64,000 nt of DNA from Alkalihalophilus pseudofirmus OF4 (lineage in GTDB: Bacteria > Bacillota > Bacilli > Bacillales > Bacillaceae_D): the NCBI RefSeq assembly GCF_000005825.2, contig NC_013791.2:1798001-1862000 (forward strand), read 5' to 3'. Shown piece by piece: positions 17,442 to 27,263 of the stretch. Position numbers and translations under genes: made by a program. The notes beneath the pieces are model-generated. The model made no database searches and was not told where the DNA came from. It was given only the letters and a program-made list of their open reading frames with translations. Position 1 is the first letter of the stretch. Each line of letters starts with the position of its first letter.

Positions 17442-19903
17442 TACCTCTCTCCACTGTAGATAGTTTCGTAGAATCGTTCTTTGTTCTGGTATACCTTATT
17501 CATTTCTCTTGAGTAATAAAACGTTGTGTTCTGTATGGTACGAATCAGTTTATCTTTATTAAGATCAATGCTAAATTCCCACTTCAGCCTTGTCTTCAGA
17601 ACGTCAAGGTCAAGTGGCTCGCTTTCCTTACTGAAAAACCATTCGAGAAATTCCTTTAATGTAAATTCCTCACCTGTTTTTGAGAAGATCGTACAGTTTT
17701 TCGTATTCAGCGCCCGAAGCTTTGGATGAGTCCAGATGATCCGCTCGTAAAAAACCTCTTCAAATCCATAGTTTTCCAGCTCATGCTCGAACCCTTCCTC
17801 CTTTATAGAGTAATAGGTGAAATAAGGTGCTTCGGAGTAATGGTAAGCTGCCTCCCTGTATGCAGCCAATTCGTCCTTAGAGATTCCTGCCCCTTCAATC
17901 TTTCTACTAGTCATATACATATCCGGCGCCACTTTTACAACTTCCAGTTTTTTCTCCAAATTGTATAGTGCACTCAAAAAGTGATTCGTTTTAAAGTGGT
18001 GTGATCGCGTATTACGGAACATATCGTTTTTCAGAATAAGTCTAGTAAAATACTGATCAATCGAGTTGTATTTCCGGTTCAGGACGAACATCCCCTTTAA
18101 ACTATAATTTAGTTTCATTAGGGCCTGATTGTTAACAAACTTCTCTTTAAAATCCTGAATATGCTCAAAGCCAAGTTTGATAAACTCCTGAACAGTATAA
18201 AGATCGTTTTTCAGAAGTGAATCAACTAGGGAATACTCTGCTTCACTGACCTCTTTATAGCTCACTTTAATAAAATGATCGTGTATATAGGGCAAGTAGT
18301 CATTGCTGTACAGGAGGCTGTGTAACGAATCCTTCCGTAAACCATAGTTATTCTTCACATAATCCAAAAATTCTTCAATTGAGATCGGGGCCAATTCGTA
18401 AAACAGACTTATTAAGAATTCCTTTTTACTCGTCTGCACACAAAACTCAGGCATTTTCGTAAAGGTCACGCCTTCTACTTCAATGTATCTTTTGTATAAA
18501 TTGTGAAGCTCATGGCCTGAATCGATATTTAACTCAACCATTAAAGCTTCGTTTTCATTGAATATCTTCGCCATGTGATATACACCGGGGTCCAGATCAA
18601 GAAGTTCTTTTAAGTGATTCATCATTTCTGGGTCAACTTTGTCCACATCATAAAATCGAAAACTGTTCCTTTTTGTACGGATGATCTTGCGGGACCGATC
18701 AATCAATCCCATTGCACTTCGTTCTGTATAGTAAAGGGACGGATCCAGACGGTGCTCCGTTATATACTCGTTAGCTACCTCATTAAAATCCTCATTGCTA
18801 ACTGCTGTTTGCCCAAAGTGAAACATCAGGTGTTCAAAGAAAGCTACTTTGTTATTGTAGGGAACAACCTTATTTTCATAATTGATATAGCAATTGAAAT
18901 GAGCTAAAACGAGTTCTTGCTGCTCTGCTGTCAAGGAAAGTTTATCCAATAAATCTAATACACTTCTTTCTCCTTGATCCAACTTTATGTTTAGCAGCTG
19001 GTACACTTCTGGTATTTCCCCATACACTGCTGAAAACAGTTCCTCATCCCATTCGTATACCTCAAAAACGTCCTTATAAAAATTGAGCTCCTCAAGTTCA
19101 GGTAGTCTGTTGAGCAGCTTCGCTTCCCTTTGGCGGATACGTTCACGGGACAAATTCAAACTATCACCGATCTGTTGAAGAGACTCCCCCTTCATGCGGC
19201 GGATCAATATCTCTTTATCTTTAAAATCTTCTGCAAGTAATTGTTTTATCGTTTTTACATTTCTTTTGAAGCCAAGATCTGGGATAAACGTCAAGTAGTT
19301 TTCCATCGTTTTCTTGTGCAAAAATAGCTCTATGCTCTCTACTTCTATTTCTGTTTCCGGTATGTTAAGCCTTACACTTAACTCCTTAGCCAGAGTATCC
19401 TTGGTGACATAATGGCGTGGTTGCAGCTGTTCGCAATACTCATGTAAGTAAAAGTGATAGGTCTTTGCAGTAACATCGGATTGAAATAACTCTTCACACA
19501 ATCTATATGCTTCTATAATGCGTTCAAAAATGACTTTCTTGTTCTTGCGACCGATCCGTTCAAAAAAAATATCGTATGTCATAGAATCAATTTGATCGTA
19601 TGTAATGTTATGATCCGCTAGTAAGCGAATACTTGACGGTGACAATCCTGCAGCACTCAATTTATAAACAGATTGTTCATATGCCTCAATACTTAAAAAA
19701 GCTATGGCATTCATTACTTTTCTCGTCATTGCCTTTTTAGCAGTCTTTAATTGGGCAACCTTGTTAGACTCGGTTAAAAAGTCGTTAACTACAAAATCAT
19801 ACTCTACGAGGTGATCAATCATTTTTTTTGAAACATTGAATTCTAATAAACTATACAATGTATACGAATTAAACAAATACTGTAACTTGCTTTGTGGAAG
19901 CAT
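17441..19903 (-). CDS. Large protein with sigma-70 region-4-like HTH (first gene of candidate system)
   Basis: 820 residues. The only clear domain is at about 227-275, where LQQIGDSLNLSRERIRQREA closely matches the region-4 helix-turn-helix of primary sigma factors (the ERIRQIEAKALRKLR signature). No region 2 or 3 motifs are seen, so it is not a normal sigma factor. An earlier stretch (about 85-130, LSPSSIRLLADHNITYDQID) resembles an alpha-CTD/helix-hairpin-helix fold. The rest has no recognised motif and looks helical. It may recognise promoter-like DNA or RNA polymerase. The ATG at 19903 has a GAGGAG site. It heads a coupled operon with the ParB-like and PLD-SNF2 genes. Confidence 0.75.
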   Translation of the reverse strand: MLPQSKLQYLFNSYTLYSLLEFNVSKKMIDHLVEYDFVVNDFLTESNKVAQLKTAKKAMTRKVMNAIAFLSIEAYEQSVYKLSAAGLSPSSIRLLADHNITYDQIDSMTYDIFFERIGRKNKKVIFERIIEAYRLCEELFQSDVTAKTYHFYLHEYCEQLQPRHYVTKDTLAKELSVRLNIPETEIEVESIELFLHKKTMENYLTFIPDLGFKRNVKTIKQLLAEDFKDKEILIRRMKGESLQQIGDSLNLSRERIRQREAKLLNRLPELEELNFYKDVFEVYEWDEELFSAVYGEIPEVYQLLNIKLDQGERSVLDLLDKLSLTAEQQELVLAHFNCYINYENKVVPYNNKVAFFEHLMFHFGQTAVSNEDFNEVANEYITEHRLDPSLYYTERSAMGLIDRSRKIIRTKRNSFRFYDVDKVDPEMMNHLKELLDLDPGVYHMAKIFNENEALMVELNIDSGHELHNLYKRYIEVEGVTFTKMPEFCVQTSKKEFLISLFYELAPISIEEFLDYVKNNYGLRKDSLHSLLYSNDYLPYIHDHFIKVSYKEVSEAEYSLVDSLLKNDLYTVQEFIKLGFEHIQDFKEKFVNNQALMKLNYSLKGMFVLNRKYNSIDQYFTRLILKNDMFRNTRSHHFKTNHFLSALYNLEKKLEVVKVAPDMYMTSRKIEGAGISKDELAAYREAAYHYSEAPYFTYYSIKEEGFEHELENYGFEEVFYERIIWTHPKLRALNTKNCTIFSKTGEEFTLKEFLEWFFSKESEPLDLDVLKTRLKWEFSIDLNKDKLIRTIQNTTFYYSREMNKVYQNKERFYETIYSGER

Positions 19904-19948
19904 TTATGAATCTCCTCGCATTAAATTTAAGACGCTTACTCTATCCAC

Positions 19949-19971
19949 AATACACAAGGACTAAGTGTATT
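19949..19971. promoter_or_regulatory. Inverted repeat upstream of the three-gene operon
   Basis: AATACAC-N9-GTGTATT lies about 46-68 bp upstream of the 820-aa protein start. Spacing and symmetry fit a dimeric regulator site or operator. No cognate regulator gene is adjacent, although the first gene itself has an HTH and might autoregulate (inference). Confidence 0.4.
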
Positions 19972-20406
19972 CGTGTACCTTTCTACTATATTTTACATAA
20001 ATATAGGCCGCAAGTCACTATGTTTGCAAAAGTTGATTGCCTTTTTCAGGAGAAACCATGTGTCTTGAGTTTTATTTAACGGTGTATCAGTCTGATGCCG
20101 TATTTCACTAAGCATTGTACAACTTTAGGTTTGATATTTGTAGCTAGTAAGCCCACTTATTATCTCATCATATAAAAATGAAAACCCTTGAAGTAGTTTT
20201 CAAGGGTTTTCAAAGTTTTAATCAAATATTAATTTTGTAACATTTTCAACATGTCTTGAGTAGTGATCGCAGACATTCAGCGCTTCCACCTCAGAATAGG
20301 CCTACTGTAGTGAATTATTGTACTTGTTTGATTATATTTCTTGCTAAAATATTGAAAACAAAGGCAGTTCCTGAGGATTTCCTCTATTAAAGATACTAAT
20401 AATTTT
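19972..20406. other. Non-coding gap between the dGTPase unit and the three-gene operon
   Basis: About 430 bp, AT-rich, with no convincing gene on either strand. It holds a hairpin at 20180-20211 and probably the promoter for the minus-strand operon that starts at 19903. Confidence 0.5.
20180..20211. terminator. Terminator hairpin downstream of the nucleotidyltransferase
   Basis: AAAACCCTTGAA / TTCAAGGGTTTT stem with a short loop, placed about 200 bp past the nucleotidyltransferase stop on the minus strand. T-rich on both strands; probably isolates this unit from the downstream operon. Confidence 0.6.
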
Positions 20407-21093
20407 TTATATAAATTGTAATTCTTTCTTAATTTCCGGCTCAGAAATTTTCTCAGTTTTATAATGTGTGATTTGCACTTCTAACAAATTACTAATTAAC
20501 TTTTCTTCCTTTAATGAATCTAAATAAAACCTAAAAACTCTCTTTAATTTATTTGACATATTCATATTATATTTCTTTTTAAAAACTAAAGCTCGTAACA
20601 AATTAAGCTCTACATGCGGGTTTTTCTCTAAGCTAATATCTAATTCTGCCTTTATTAGAGAATCCCGTAATAAATCTGCATACAAGCTATTAGAATTAAA
20701 GTTATATACTACACCATCTATATTTAGATAAACAGATTTTGCTAAGTTTTCTTCACTTGGTTTTAATTCAGTATTTTTAAATGCCCAAGTATTATTTAAG
20801 TCCCAAATATCAAAATCTATTCCAGAAACTTTAATTTTATATCCACCAAATCTATTTTTTTTATATTCATAATTTTTTATAATTTTGTTAAATTCTAATT
20901 CATCTTTAAACTTTACAGCAATATCAAAATCTCTGGGATACTGTTCATTTTTGATAAAAATATCACGAACAGCTCCTCCAAAAAATAATAGTTCTCCTGT
21001 TTCAGATAACCTTTCAACGAATTCTAGAGTTTCTGAGTATTTTCCAAGCAAACTTAATAAATCATTTTTTATATTGTTTTCAAGTTTACTCAT
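20407..21093 (-). CDS. Nucleotidyltransferase (poly(A)-polymerase/CCA head-like)
   Basis: 228 residues. The nucleotidyltransferase core is LFFGGAVRDIFIKNEQYPRD followed by FDIAVKF, the GG..RD...D(F)D pattern of the class II CCA-adding/poly(A) polymerase head, with DFDIWDL probably giving the third acidic residue. It is only about half the length of a full CCA enzyme and lacks the tRNA-binding body. The ATG at 21093 has AAGGAG eight bases upstream, 13 bp after the dGTPase stop. Pairing with a dGTPase suggests nucleotide or tRNA modification in defence, or an antitoxin-like role. The nucleotide substrate cannot be inferred. Confidence 0.78.
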   Translation of the reverse strand: MSKLENNIKNDLLSLLGKYSETLEFVERLSETGELLFFGGAVRDIFIKNEQYPRDFDIAVKFKDELEFNKIIKNYEYKKNRFGGYKIKVSGIDFDIWDLNNTWAFKNTELKPSEENLAKSVYLNIDGVVYNFNSNSLYADLLRDSLIKAELDISLEKNPHVELNLLRALVFKKKYNMNMSNKLKRVFRFYLDSLKEEKLISNLLEVQITHYKTEKISEPEIKKELQFI

Positions 21094-21106
21094 CTCCAAC
21101 TCTCCT

Positions 21107-22510
21107 TTACGGTAGCTTTATTCCCAATAGTTCTTGGTGTAAATTAACAGCATAACCATCAGTCATACCAGAAATAAAGTCAGTAACTAATAATAATCTA
21201 TTGTATAATGTTAATTCTGAAAAGTCCACTTCAAGTTTTCCTTCATTAGAAAACCGCTGAATGTGTCTGAAATTTTCTGATATAATATGAACTAATTTTT
21301 CATGCTTGGTTTTTGAGCTTTCTAATTTGTTAACATTAGTAACCGCTTCTACAAATAACGATAATAGATCAGATAATACTCTATCCCCAACTAATTCTAA
21401 TGTTAAAACTTCCTTATTTGGATATACATATTTAAAAGCTAAATTTCTTAATTCATCAGCTAACTCTTTTGCAGATGAATGAGTTAATAAATCTCCTTTA
21501 AAACTACCACTCATTATTTGATCATAATTGGATTTAAAACACTCTACTACTGCAAAAATCATAATACCTTGAATAGAAACTTTAAAATTTTGTACATCTA
21601 TAAGGCTTTTATTAGGAACTTTATTTTTAATTGCTTGTTGCCTGTACTCCTCTAGATTTTTAAATGCAGAATCATATTTATCGCTAAATTTTTCCTTTAT
21701 TTTTAAATATTCTTCCTCCCAATTAAAAACACCTTTTTTAACTGCATCTTCTATATCTGCAGTTAAATAAGCTATATCATCTGCAGCCTCTAATATGAAG
21801 GTAGCAGGATGTCTACATTTTCCAATTCCCACCTTCTCAGATATTTTTTCAAATAAATCATTCTCAGCATAGAAATAACCGAATTTTTTCTTTCCTTTTT
21901 TAATTACATTTTCATCATTTGATGCCCATGGATATTTCATTAACGTTGCTAACGTTCCGTATGTGAAATTAGCACCAAATGGGTCATTTAAAAATTGTAA
22001 CTTAGATAAAATCCTTATTGCCTGTGAATTTCCCTCAAAATACATAAAGTCATTTTTTTGTTGCTCATTAAGTTCCCCAAACCTTTCTTGTGCAATTATG
22101 AAAGAATCTTTATCAAACCAATTTTCAAACCACTTTCTAATAATATCTTCACCATAATGGCCAAAAGGTGGGTTTCCTAAGTCATGTACCAAGCATGATA
22201 CCTCAACTAGAGAAGCTAATTCTTTTGCTCTATAAAAGTTTTCGAATATCCCTTCTTCTATTAGCCAACTACCTATATTCCAAGCTAAAGATCGTCCTAA
22301 AGAGGCTACTTCAAGTGAATGAGTGAGTCTAGTACGAATAAAATCATTATTTTGTAATGGAAATACTTGAGCTTTATCCTGAAGTCTTCTTAATGAAGAG
22401 GAATATATAATTCTTTCATAATCTTTATCAAACTCATTTCTATGTGGTAAGCTTTTACCTAACGATTCTCTTTGTCTATCTGTGTTTAAAAGTTGATCCC
22501 ACTCTAGCAA
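21107..22510 (-). CDS. dGTP triphosphohydrolase (HD-domain dGTPase)
   Basis: 467 residues, HD superfamily. Metal ligands are visible in TRLTHSLEVASLGR (His64), CLVHDLGNPPFGHYGE (His109-Asp110) and the later AADDIAYLTADIEDA, all hallmarks of dGTPases. The N-terminal IIYSSSLRRLQDKAQVFPL is also conserved in the family. It hydrolyses dGTP (or dNTPs) to deoxynucleoside plus triphosphate. dGTPases that deplete dNTPs are an established anti-phage strategy. Here it is first in a two-gene unit with a nucleotidyltransferase and lies between two large defence-like loci, so a defence role is likely but not proven. Confidence 0.88.
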   Translation of the reverse strand: MLEWDQLLNTDRQRESLGKSLPHRNEFDKDYERIIYSSSLRRLQDKAQVFPLQNNDFIRTRLTHSLEVASLGRSLAWNIGSWLIEEGIFENFYRAKELASLVEVSCLVHDLGNPPFGHYGEDIIRKWFENWFDKDSFIIAQERFGELNEQQKNDFMYFEGNSQAIRILSKLQFLNDPFGANFTYGTLATLMKYPWASNDENVIKKGKKKFGYFYAENDLFEKISEKVGIGKCRHPATFILEAADDIAYLTADIEDAVKKGVFNWEEEYLKIKEKFSDKYDSAFKNLEEYRQQAIKNKVPNKSLIDVQNFKVSIQGIMIFAVVECFKSNYDQIMSGSFKGDLLTHSSAKELADELRNLAFKYVYPNKEVLTLELVGDRVLSDLLSLFVEAVTNVNKLESSKTKHEKLVHIISENFRHIQRFSNEGKLEVDFSELTLYNRLLLVTDFISGMTDGYAVNLHQELLGIKLP

Positions 22511-22592
22511 ATTAATCGCTCCTTCCTTTTTAACATTATTTTATATTAATTCCCTTATATTTGAAACCTCAAATTATATGAACCACTTGACA

Positions 22593-25500
22593 CTATTCAA
22601 AACGCTCGTTTCTCCTTCTTTCCTCGTTTAACTCCTTCTCACGTTCTTGTCTGATTGAACCCTCTAATACTACCTGTTGTTTGGCCGCCCAATTTGTCAC
22701 AGACTCATCCTGATGTTCCTTTAACTCATAAATTAAAGGCAAGCGTCTTTCCATTTCTGCTGCTAGAGACCCGCTCCAGGACCTTGGAAAAAAAGAATAC
22801 TTAAAAATATCTAATATTTTGATAGGTTCATTGGACATATCAATGATCTTCATTGCTAAAGGCGTCCACTGTAAAATATTATCCCTTTTACAAGTGCAAT
22901 AAGGCATAATTATTCTCGCTAATGATAAGTATCTTGTTTTAGGATTAGCTTCGCACCATTCAATAATAACTTCCTCATTAATTTTAGAAATTGGATTCGC
23001 CCTGGTACGTATCTCATCAAGAAATAGCCTATCTATTTCTCTACCTTCATTACTTTCTAGAAATGTCTCAAGAAAAGCTATTGGTTGGGTGGCTGCTAGT
23101 GCTTCTAATACTTGAATATAGTCCCAAGAGTAAATATCATAATTATTAAAACCCTTTATTAACTTTTCGCCTAGGTTTTTCGCATTCTCTTTGGCAGCAT
23201 TAGGAACAAAACTAGCTTTAATAATACTTGATAGTTCATAATCACTTCTGTCGTTTCTGGAAGTCTTTCTTTGAAATTCATACATAGAAAGCAACTTTTG
23301 ACCTAATCCAATTATTGTTTTATTATGTTGCTCATTCTTTTTTTGTCCATGAATTCTCATATGAAGTATTTTATTTGCTACTTCTAAACCATTAGATTGG
23401 GAAGAGATTAATTTTATCATTTTATAAAAGTCACCATCATTAATAGTTTCGTGCACTCTTCCATATGCTAAATTACTATATTGCCAAATATGTGAGGAAC
23501 CACTTTCAAGAGATTCAATTAACCTTTGCACACCACTTTCATCAATTTCAATACTTGTCTGTAACAAAGGAAATACTTCCGCTGTAATTTTGTTCGTCAA
23601 AGCATCATCTAAAATTCTGTTACAATGATTGGGGTTATTCTTTGATAGTGCACTTAAAAAACCACGAATTACTTGATAGTTTATAGTTGTTCTTTCTAGA
23701 GTAGTTAATTGGCTTATAAATTCCTCCCAGATTAAGTCAGAGCTCAATGATCCCTCTGCCAATCCTTGTCCAAAATTAAACATTACCCAATTTTTACAGC
23801 ATAATATATCAGGCAATAATTCCTTTAAGATCTCTTGATTGGATCCAACTTCGATACCTAAAGATTTTGCATTTTCCTCAATTTTAATATCTTCATCATC
23901 ACTATTTTTTCCATCAAAGGTATCGACTAAAGCAAAAGAATCTTCAGATAAAATATAAAGTCTTACATGTTCAATTAAACTTGTTGGTTTTAGAATTTTA
24001 TCTAATTCATCTAAGCGAGATTCAATACTTGAATCCAAAGCTTCTTGGTTCCGTTTCTTAATAGATTTAACAGCTACCCATGCTTCACCCCAAAAACCTT
24101 TTTCAGATATTTTATTTGCACAAAGTTCAAGTTCATCATACAAACGTGTTTTAAGCCATAACCTACCAAATTTCCTCCCGAGAATTACTTTTACTTTATT
24201 TGAAACTGGACTTTGATTCATAATAAGTTTTAAAGAATATTGGATAAAAACCTTATACCAATGCTGTATTTCCTTCATAGTAGTAGGTTGAAGTCCATAA
24301 TCTCTAGAGTGCGCTCCAAACTCAAAATAATGATCGGAAATAAAATTATCAGTTTTAAGTGCAGCCCCTAACAATAAAAGACCAAGTTCCATCTCGTCAT
24401 GAAATTTAGATGTTACCAATTTGTCAATTACATTCAGTCTTTGTTCAGGAGTAGCTTTTGTACCGGATAAGTAAATATGGAATAGTGTCTTCAACATTTT
24501 TCTAATTGAGTTAACATTTTCATTTGGCCTTTCAGATAGTGCAAACCGGCAAAGTAAACTAGCAGATTTCTCAAAGTAATTTTTATCATAAGCAATAGAG
24601 CAAAGAAGCCTGGTGAACTCAATATACTTTGGGTTATCACGAGAAAAGAAGATATTTACTTCTTCTAAAAGTAGAACTTTTTCAATAGAAGAAAGAACTA
24701 ATTCTGGATTTACTGGAGCAATGTTTTTGAGAAGACTAATACCAAGCTCATTTAAATTACTAACACTGCCCAAAAGCCCTCCTTCTTTCAGCCATCTATT
24801 TGAAATTTCTTTTGCTTCCTCAGAATCGTGTAGAAAGCTTAACCTTCTTGAGAAAGATTTTAATAATCTTTCATTTTCTCCATTTTCAAAAGTGTTACAG
24901 ATAATATTAATAGGTATATTTTCAAGAGCCCTTTGTGCAAGCTTATTTGCTATTGCATGAGGCAGAACTGCTCTCCATATGCTTCTCTTTTGCACAAGAT
25001 CACGACGTATCAGTTCACTCACATTTTCATATATTGGCTGTGTTGACATTCCAACTAATGACCCTAATATACTTAGCTCATTACTATCTGTTTCATTTAT
25101 TGAACTATCAAATGAGTAAACCAATGAACAAACTTCAGCAGCTTGTAATAAACGAAAATTGGGTTCATTTCTTTGTTCAAACAATCTATTAAAAAGAACA
25201 TTATCTCTTAACCCAGCAAGATTCTCTCCTCTTTTAACAGTATTGGCTAAAGCTATCGCAATACGTGCATTTCCTCCTGAAAATTCTGCTATAGTCCTAG
25301 CATTTACTTCACTTAAATGAGAAAAGCGCAACTCCAAAATATGACTAATTAACTCTTTAGATGCTGGCGCTAAGCGAAAAACTTCAGTTTCTTCAGGTTG
25401 GTCCTCCCGAACATCATATTCAACAGTAACGATGCTTAATAAACTATTAGGTTCTCCCCCTACTGCTACTAAACGATTATGTAAGTCTGGTGGGCAATTA

Positions 25501-26399
25501 TCGACAATAAGAGTAGCATGACTATTTAAATTTACTAAACGCTGAGCAAGGGTACATGGATCAGGATCAGGGCCATCACTTATATCTGTATAGAAAACAG
25601 TAGAAGGATTTAATGGGTTGTTACCAATTCTATTATCAAACAAGGCATGTACTAATCTAGTTTTTCCAACACCTGAGAGGCCGACTAAACGAATATTCGA
25701 CTTTGGCCTTTCTAATATTGACCTTAGTTTATTTAGCCCTTCTAAAGCAGACAACCCGTCGTAGTGGGAATTACCACTACTATATAGACGTATTTGTTCA
25801 TCTAGGATGTATTCTTCTTTAAGACCCCCGGGAGAACGAGTCCAATTACCAAAAGTCCTCCACCCCTGGATTGGCCTTCCGATTTTTTCCCTTACCCAGA
25901 TACTTAGAGCTGGAAAGTTTCGCACCCATCCAGCTATTCGTTCCCGATCGTAAAAATCAACCTTAAAATTAGACGTATTTGAAATGTTTTCAACCACTTC
26001 CTGCATTGCATCTTTTCTATCTTTTAGAGCAGAGTCAGCAGTTGACCCTTGACTACTTACAATAATATATGCACCATTTAAAGCTATTAAATTCTTAATA
26101 ACTTGTTTCGGCTCACCATTTACCATCATCTCTTTAAAAATAGCACTACGAGGCATATCTGGCTTTTTAACCTGATAACCTGTATTAGACCGAGGAATAA
26201 ACCCGTCACTATGAACTGAGGACGTTAATTCAACTCGTACATCAATCCCTCCGTCTTTCGCGTTTTGGTGACCACCCCATGTAACACCTGCTGTTGGTAA
26301 TTTCATAGAACGAAGATCGGCCTCACAAAGTAGTCCGATAAGCGACCTTAAATCACTGTCACTCAATTCACTAATATCTTTACCCTCAATTTCAAACAT
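22593..26399 (-). CDS. PD-(D/E)XK nuclease-STAND NTPase (Avs-like)
   Basis: 1268 residues. The N-terminus is Mrr/Cap4-like: GGHQNAKDGGIDVRVEL (Asp52) and TGYQVKKPD (QxK, about 76-78) make a PD-(D/E)XK site. The P-loop is IRLVGLSGVGKTRLVHALF (about 236-254) and Walker B is HATLIVDNCPPDL, followed by STAND-type helical domains. Residues from about 400 to the end are helical repeats with no clear motif and probably form the target sensor. The C-terminus is highly charged (EREKELNEERRRNERFE). The architecture matches antiviral STAND proteins, which bind a phage protein, oligomerise and cleave DNA (established for Avs). It appears monocistronic. The ATG at 26399 lacks an obvious strong ribosome binding site. 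Confidence 0.82.
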   Translation of the reverse strand: MFEIEGKDISELSDSDLRSLIGLLCEADLRSMKLPTAGVTWGGHQNAKDGGIDVRVELTSSVHSDGFIPRSNTGYQVKKPDMPRSAIFKEMMVNGEPKQVIKNLIALNGAYIIVSSQGSTADSALKDRKDAMQEVVENISNTSNFKVDFYDRERIAGWVRNFPALSIWVREKIGRPIQGWRTFGNWTRSPGGLKEEYILDEQIRLYSSGNSHYDGLSALEGLNKLRSILERPKSNIRLVGLSGVGKTRLVHALFDNRIGNNPLNPSTVFYTDISDGPDPDPCTLAQRLVNLNSHATLIVDNCPPDLHNRLVAVGGEPNSLLSIVTVEYDVREDQPEETEVFRLAPASKELISHILELRFSHLSEVNARTIAEFSGGNARIAIALANTVKRGENLAGLRDNVLFNRLFEQRNEPNFRLLQAAEVCSLVYSFDSSINETDSNELSILGSLVGMSTQPIYENVSELIRRDLVQKRSIWRAVLPHAIANKLAQRALENIPINIICNTFENGENERLLKSFSRRLSFLHDSEEAKEISNRWLKEGGLLGSVSNLNELGISLLKNIAPVNPELVLSSIEKVLLLEEVNIFFSRDNPKYIEFTRLLCSIAYDKNYFEKSASLLCRFALSERPNENVNSIRKMLKTLFHIYLSGTKATPEQRLNVIDKLVTSKFHDEMELGLLLLGAALKTDNFISDHYFEFGAHSRDYGLQPTTMKEIQHWYKVFIQYSLKLIMNQSPVSNKVKVILGRKFGRLWLKTRLYDELELCANKISEKGFWGEAWVAVKSIKKRNQEALDSSIESRLDELDKILKPTSLIEHVRLYILSEDSFALVDTFDGKNSDDEDIKIEENAKSLGIEVGSNQEILKELLPDILCCKNWVMFNFGQGLAEGSLSSDLIWEEFISQLTTLERTTINYQVIRGFLSALSKNNPNHCNRILDDALTNKITAEVFPLLQTSIEIDESGVQRLIESLESGSSHIWQYSNLAYGRVHETINDGDFYKMIKLISSQSNGLEVANKILHMRIHGQKKNEQHNKTIIGLGQKLLSMYEFQRKTSRNDRSDYELSSIIKASFVPNAAKENAKNLGEKLIKGFNNYDIYSWDYIQVLEALAATQPIAFLETFLESNEGREIDRLFLDEIRTRANPISKINEEVIIEWCEANPKTRYLSLARIIMPYCTCKRDNILQWTPLAMKIIDMSNEPIKILDIFKYSFFPRSWSGSLAAEMERRLPLIYELKEHQDESVTNWAAKQQVVLEGSIRQEREKELNEERRRNERFE

Positions 26400-27263
26400 T
26401 TATATTTGCCACCCTTTTCTAAATGTGTATATTCTATTCTTATACTTTATTATCTTTTATTTAGAGCCCTCTTACATTTATTCTACTAAACTACACAATT
26501 TCTTCCAACAAGTAATAAATTTATAGTTTACTTCTGCTATCAGAAGAGCCCTTAAGTAGACTACCCAAATGAGGTTGTCAAACATTCTAAAAAAATCCCA
26601 TATAGAAAAGCAAAATAATAAAAAATTTCCTCTCCCTCCAAGGGGTTAGTTATTATTCTGTCTATAAACATCAGTGACTAGGATATGTTAATCTTGATAG
26701 ATTTAATTATAATTTTGGTTCTTTCACTATATGAGACTAAATCCCTTCGGATAAAAAAGAGACTTCCTCCGGGGGAAATTCCAGCATCAAACTTTCTCTT
26801 TGAATGTTGATGGCTTATTAAAAGCCTCAAAATCGTCCCTTATACTTTCTAATAGGATGAGCAAAAATCACAATAATACATCTTCTTACTATATTTTCAT
26901 TCCATTATTGAAAAGAGACATTACTGCTATTTTCTTATCGTCAACATGTCTATATAAAATGAACAATAAAAAAGCCCTAAAATTGGAAGAAGAATCATCT
27001 ATGTATAATTGGTATATCTGCAACTCTAATATTACTGAAGCTGTTGTAGATTCAAAAAACGAAGGGAAGGTCTACTCTTGTAGTAAATGCTTCATACTAA
27101 ATCTGTAGCCTTTTAAGTTTGATGGAAAGCTTGTTTATTAGTCTATGTTTAGCATACGTGAAATTCAACATGACGCCTCAGGCGCCTTTTATATGTTCTT
27201 ATAACAATAAACAGTTTAACAAACTCCTTTTATTTGGTTACCTAGTCTTTATTTACAGCAATC
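26400..27263. other. Long AT-rich gap between defence block and TPR regulator
   Basis: About 860 bp without a confident gene. The plus strand has a weak ORF ending at 27108. Its best-supported start is 27001 (36 codons counting the stop, with GGAAGAAG before the ATG), giving MYNWYICNSNITEAVV and a later YSCSKCF. With three Cys it could be a tiny zinc-binding peptide or a gene remnant. Nothing else is recognisable. It may be the former right border of the acquired block. Confidence 0.35.

Noticed and set aside
18614..18907. 97-aa plus-strand frame within the sigma-like gene
   Set aside because: Antisense shadow of the 820-aa gene.
13610..19903. Assignment of the three-gene operon to DISARM or a plasmid partition locus
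   Set aside because: No DUF1998 protein or methyltransferase (DISARM) and no ParA ATPase or centromere repeats (partition).
1..26399. Prophage interpretation of the minus-strand block
   Set aside because: No integrase, capsid, portal, terminase or lysis gene is seen; gene types match a defence island better.
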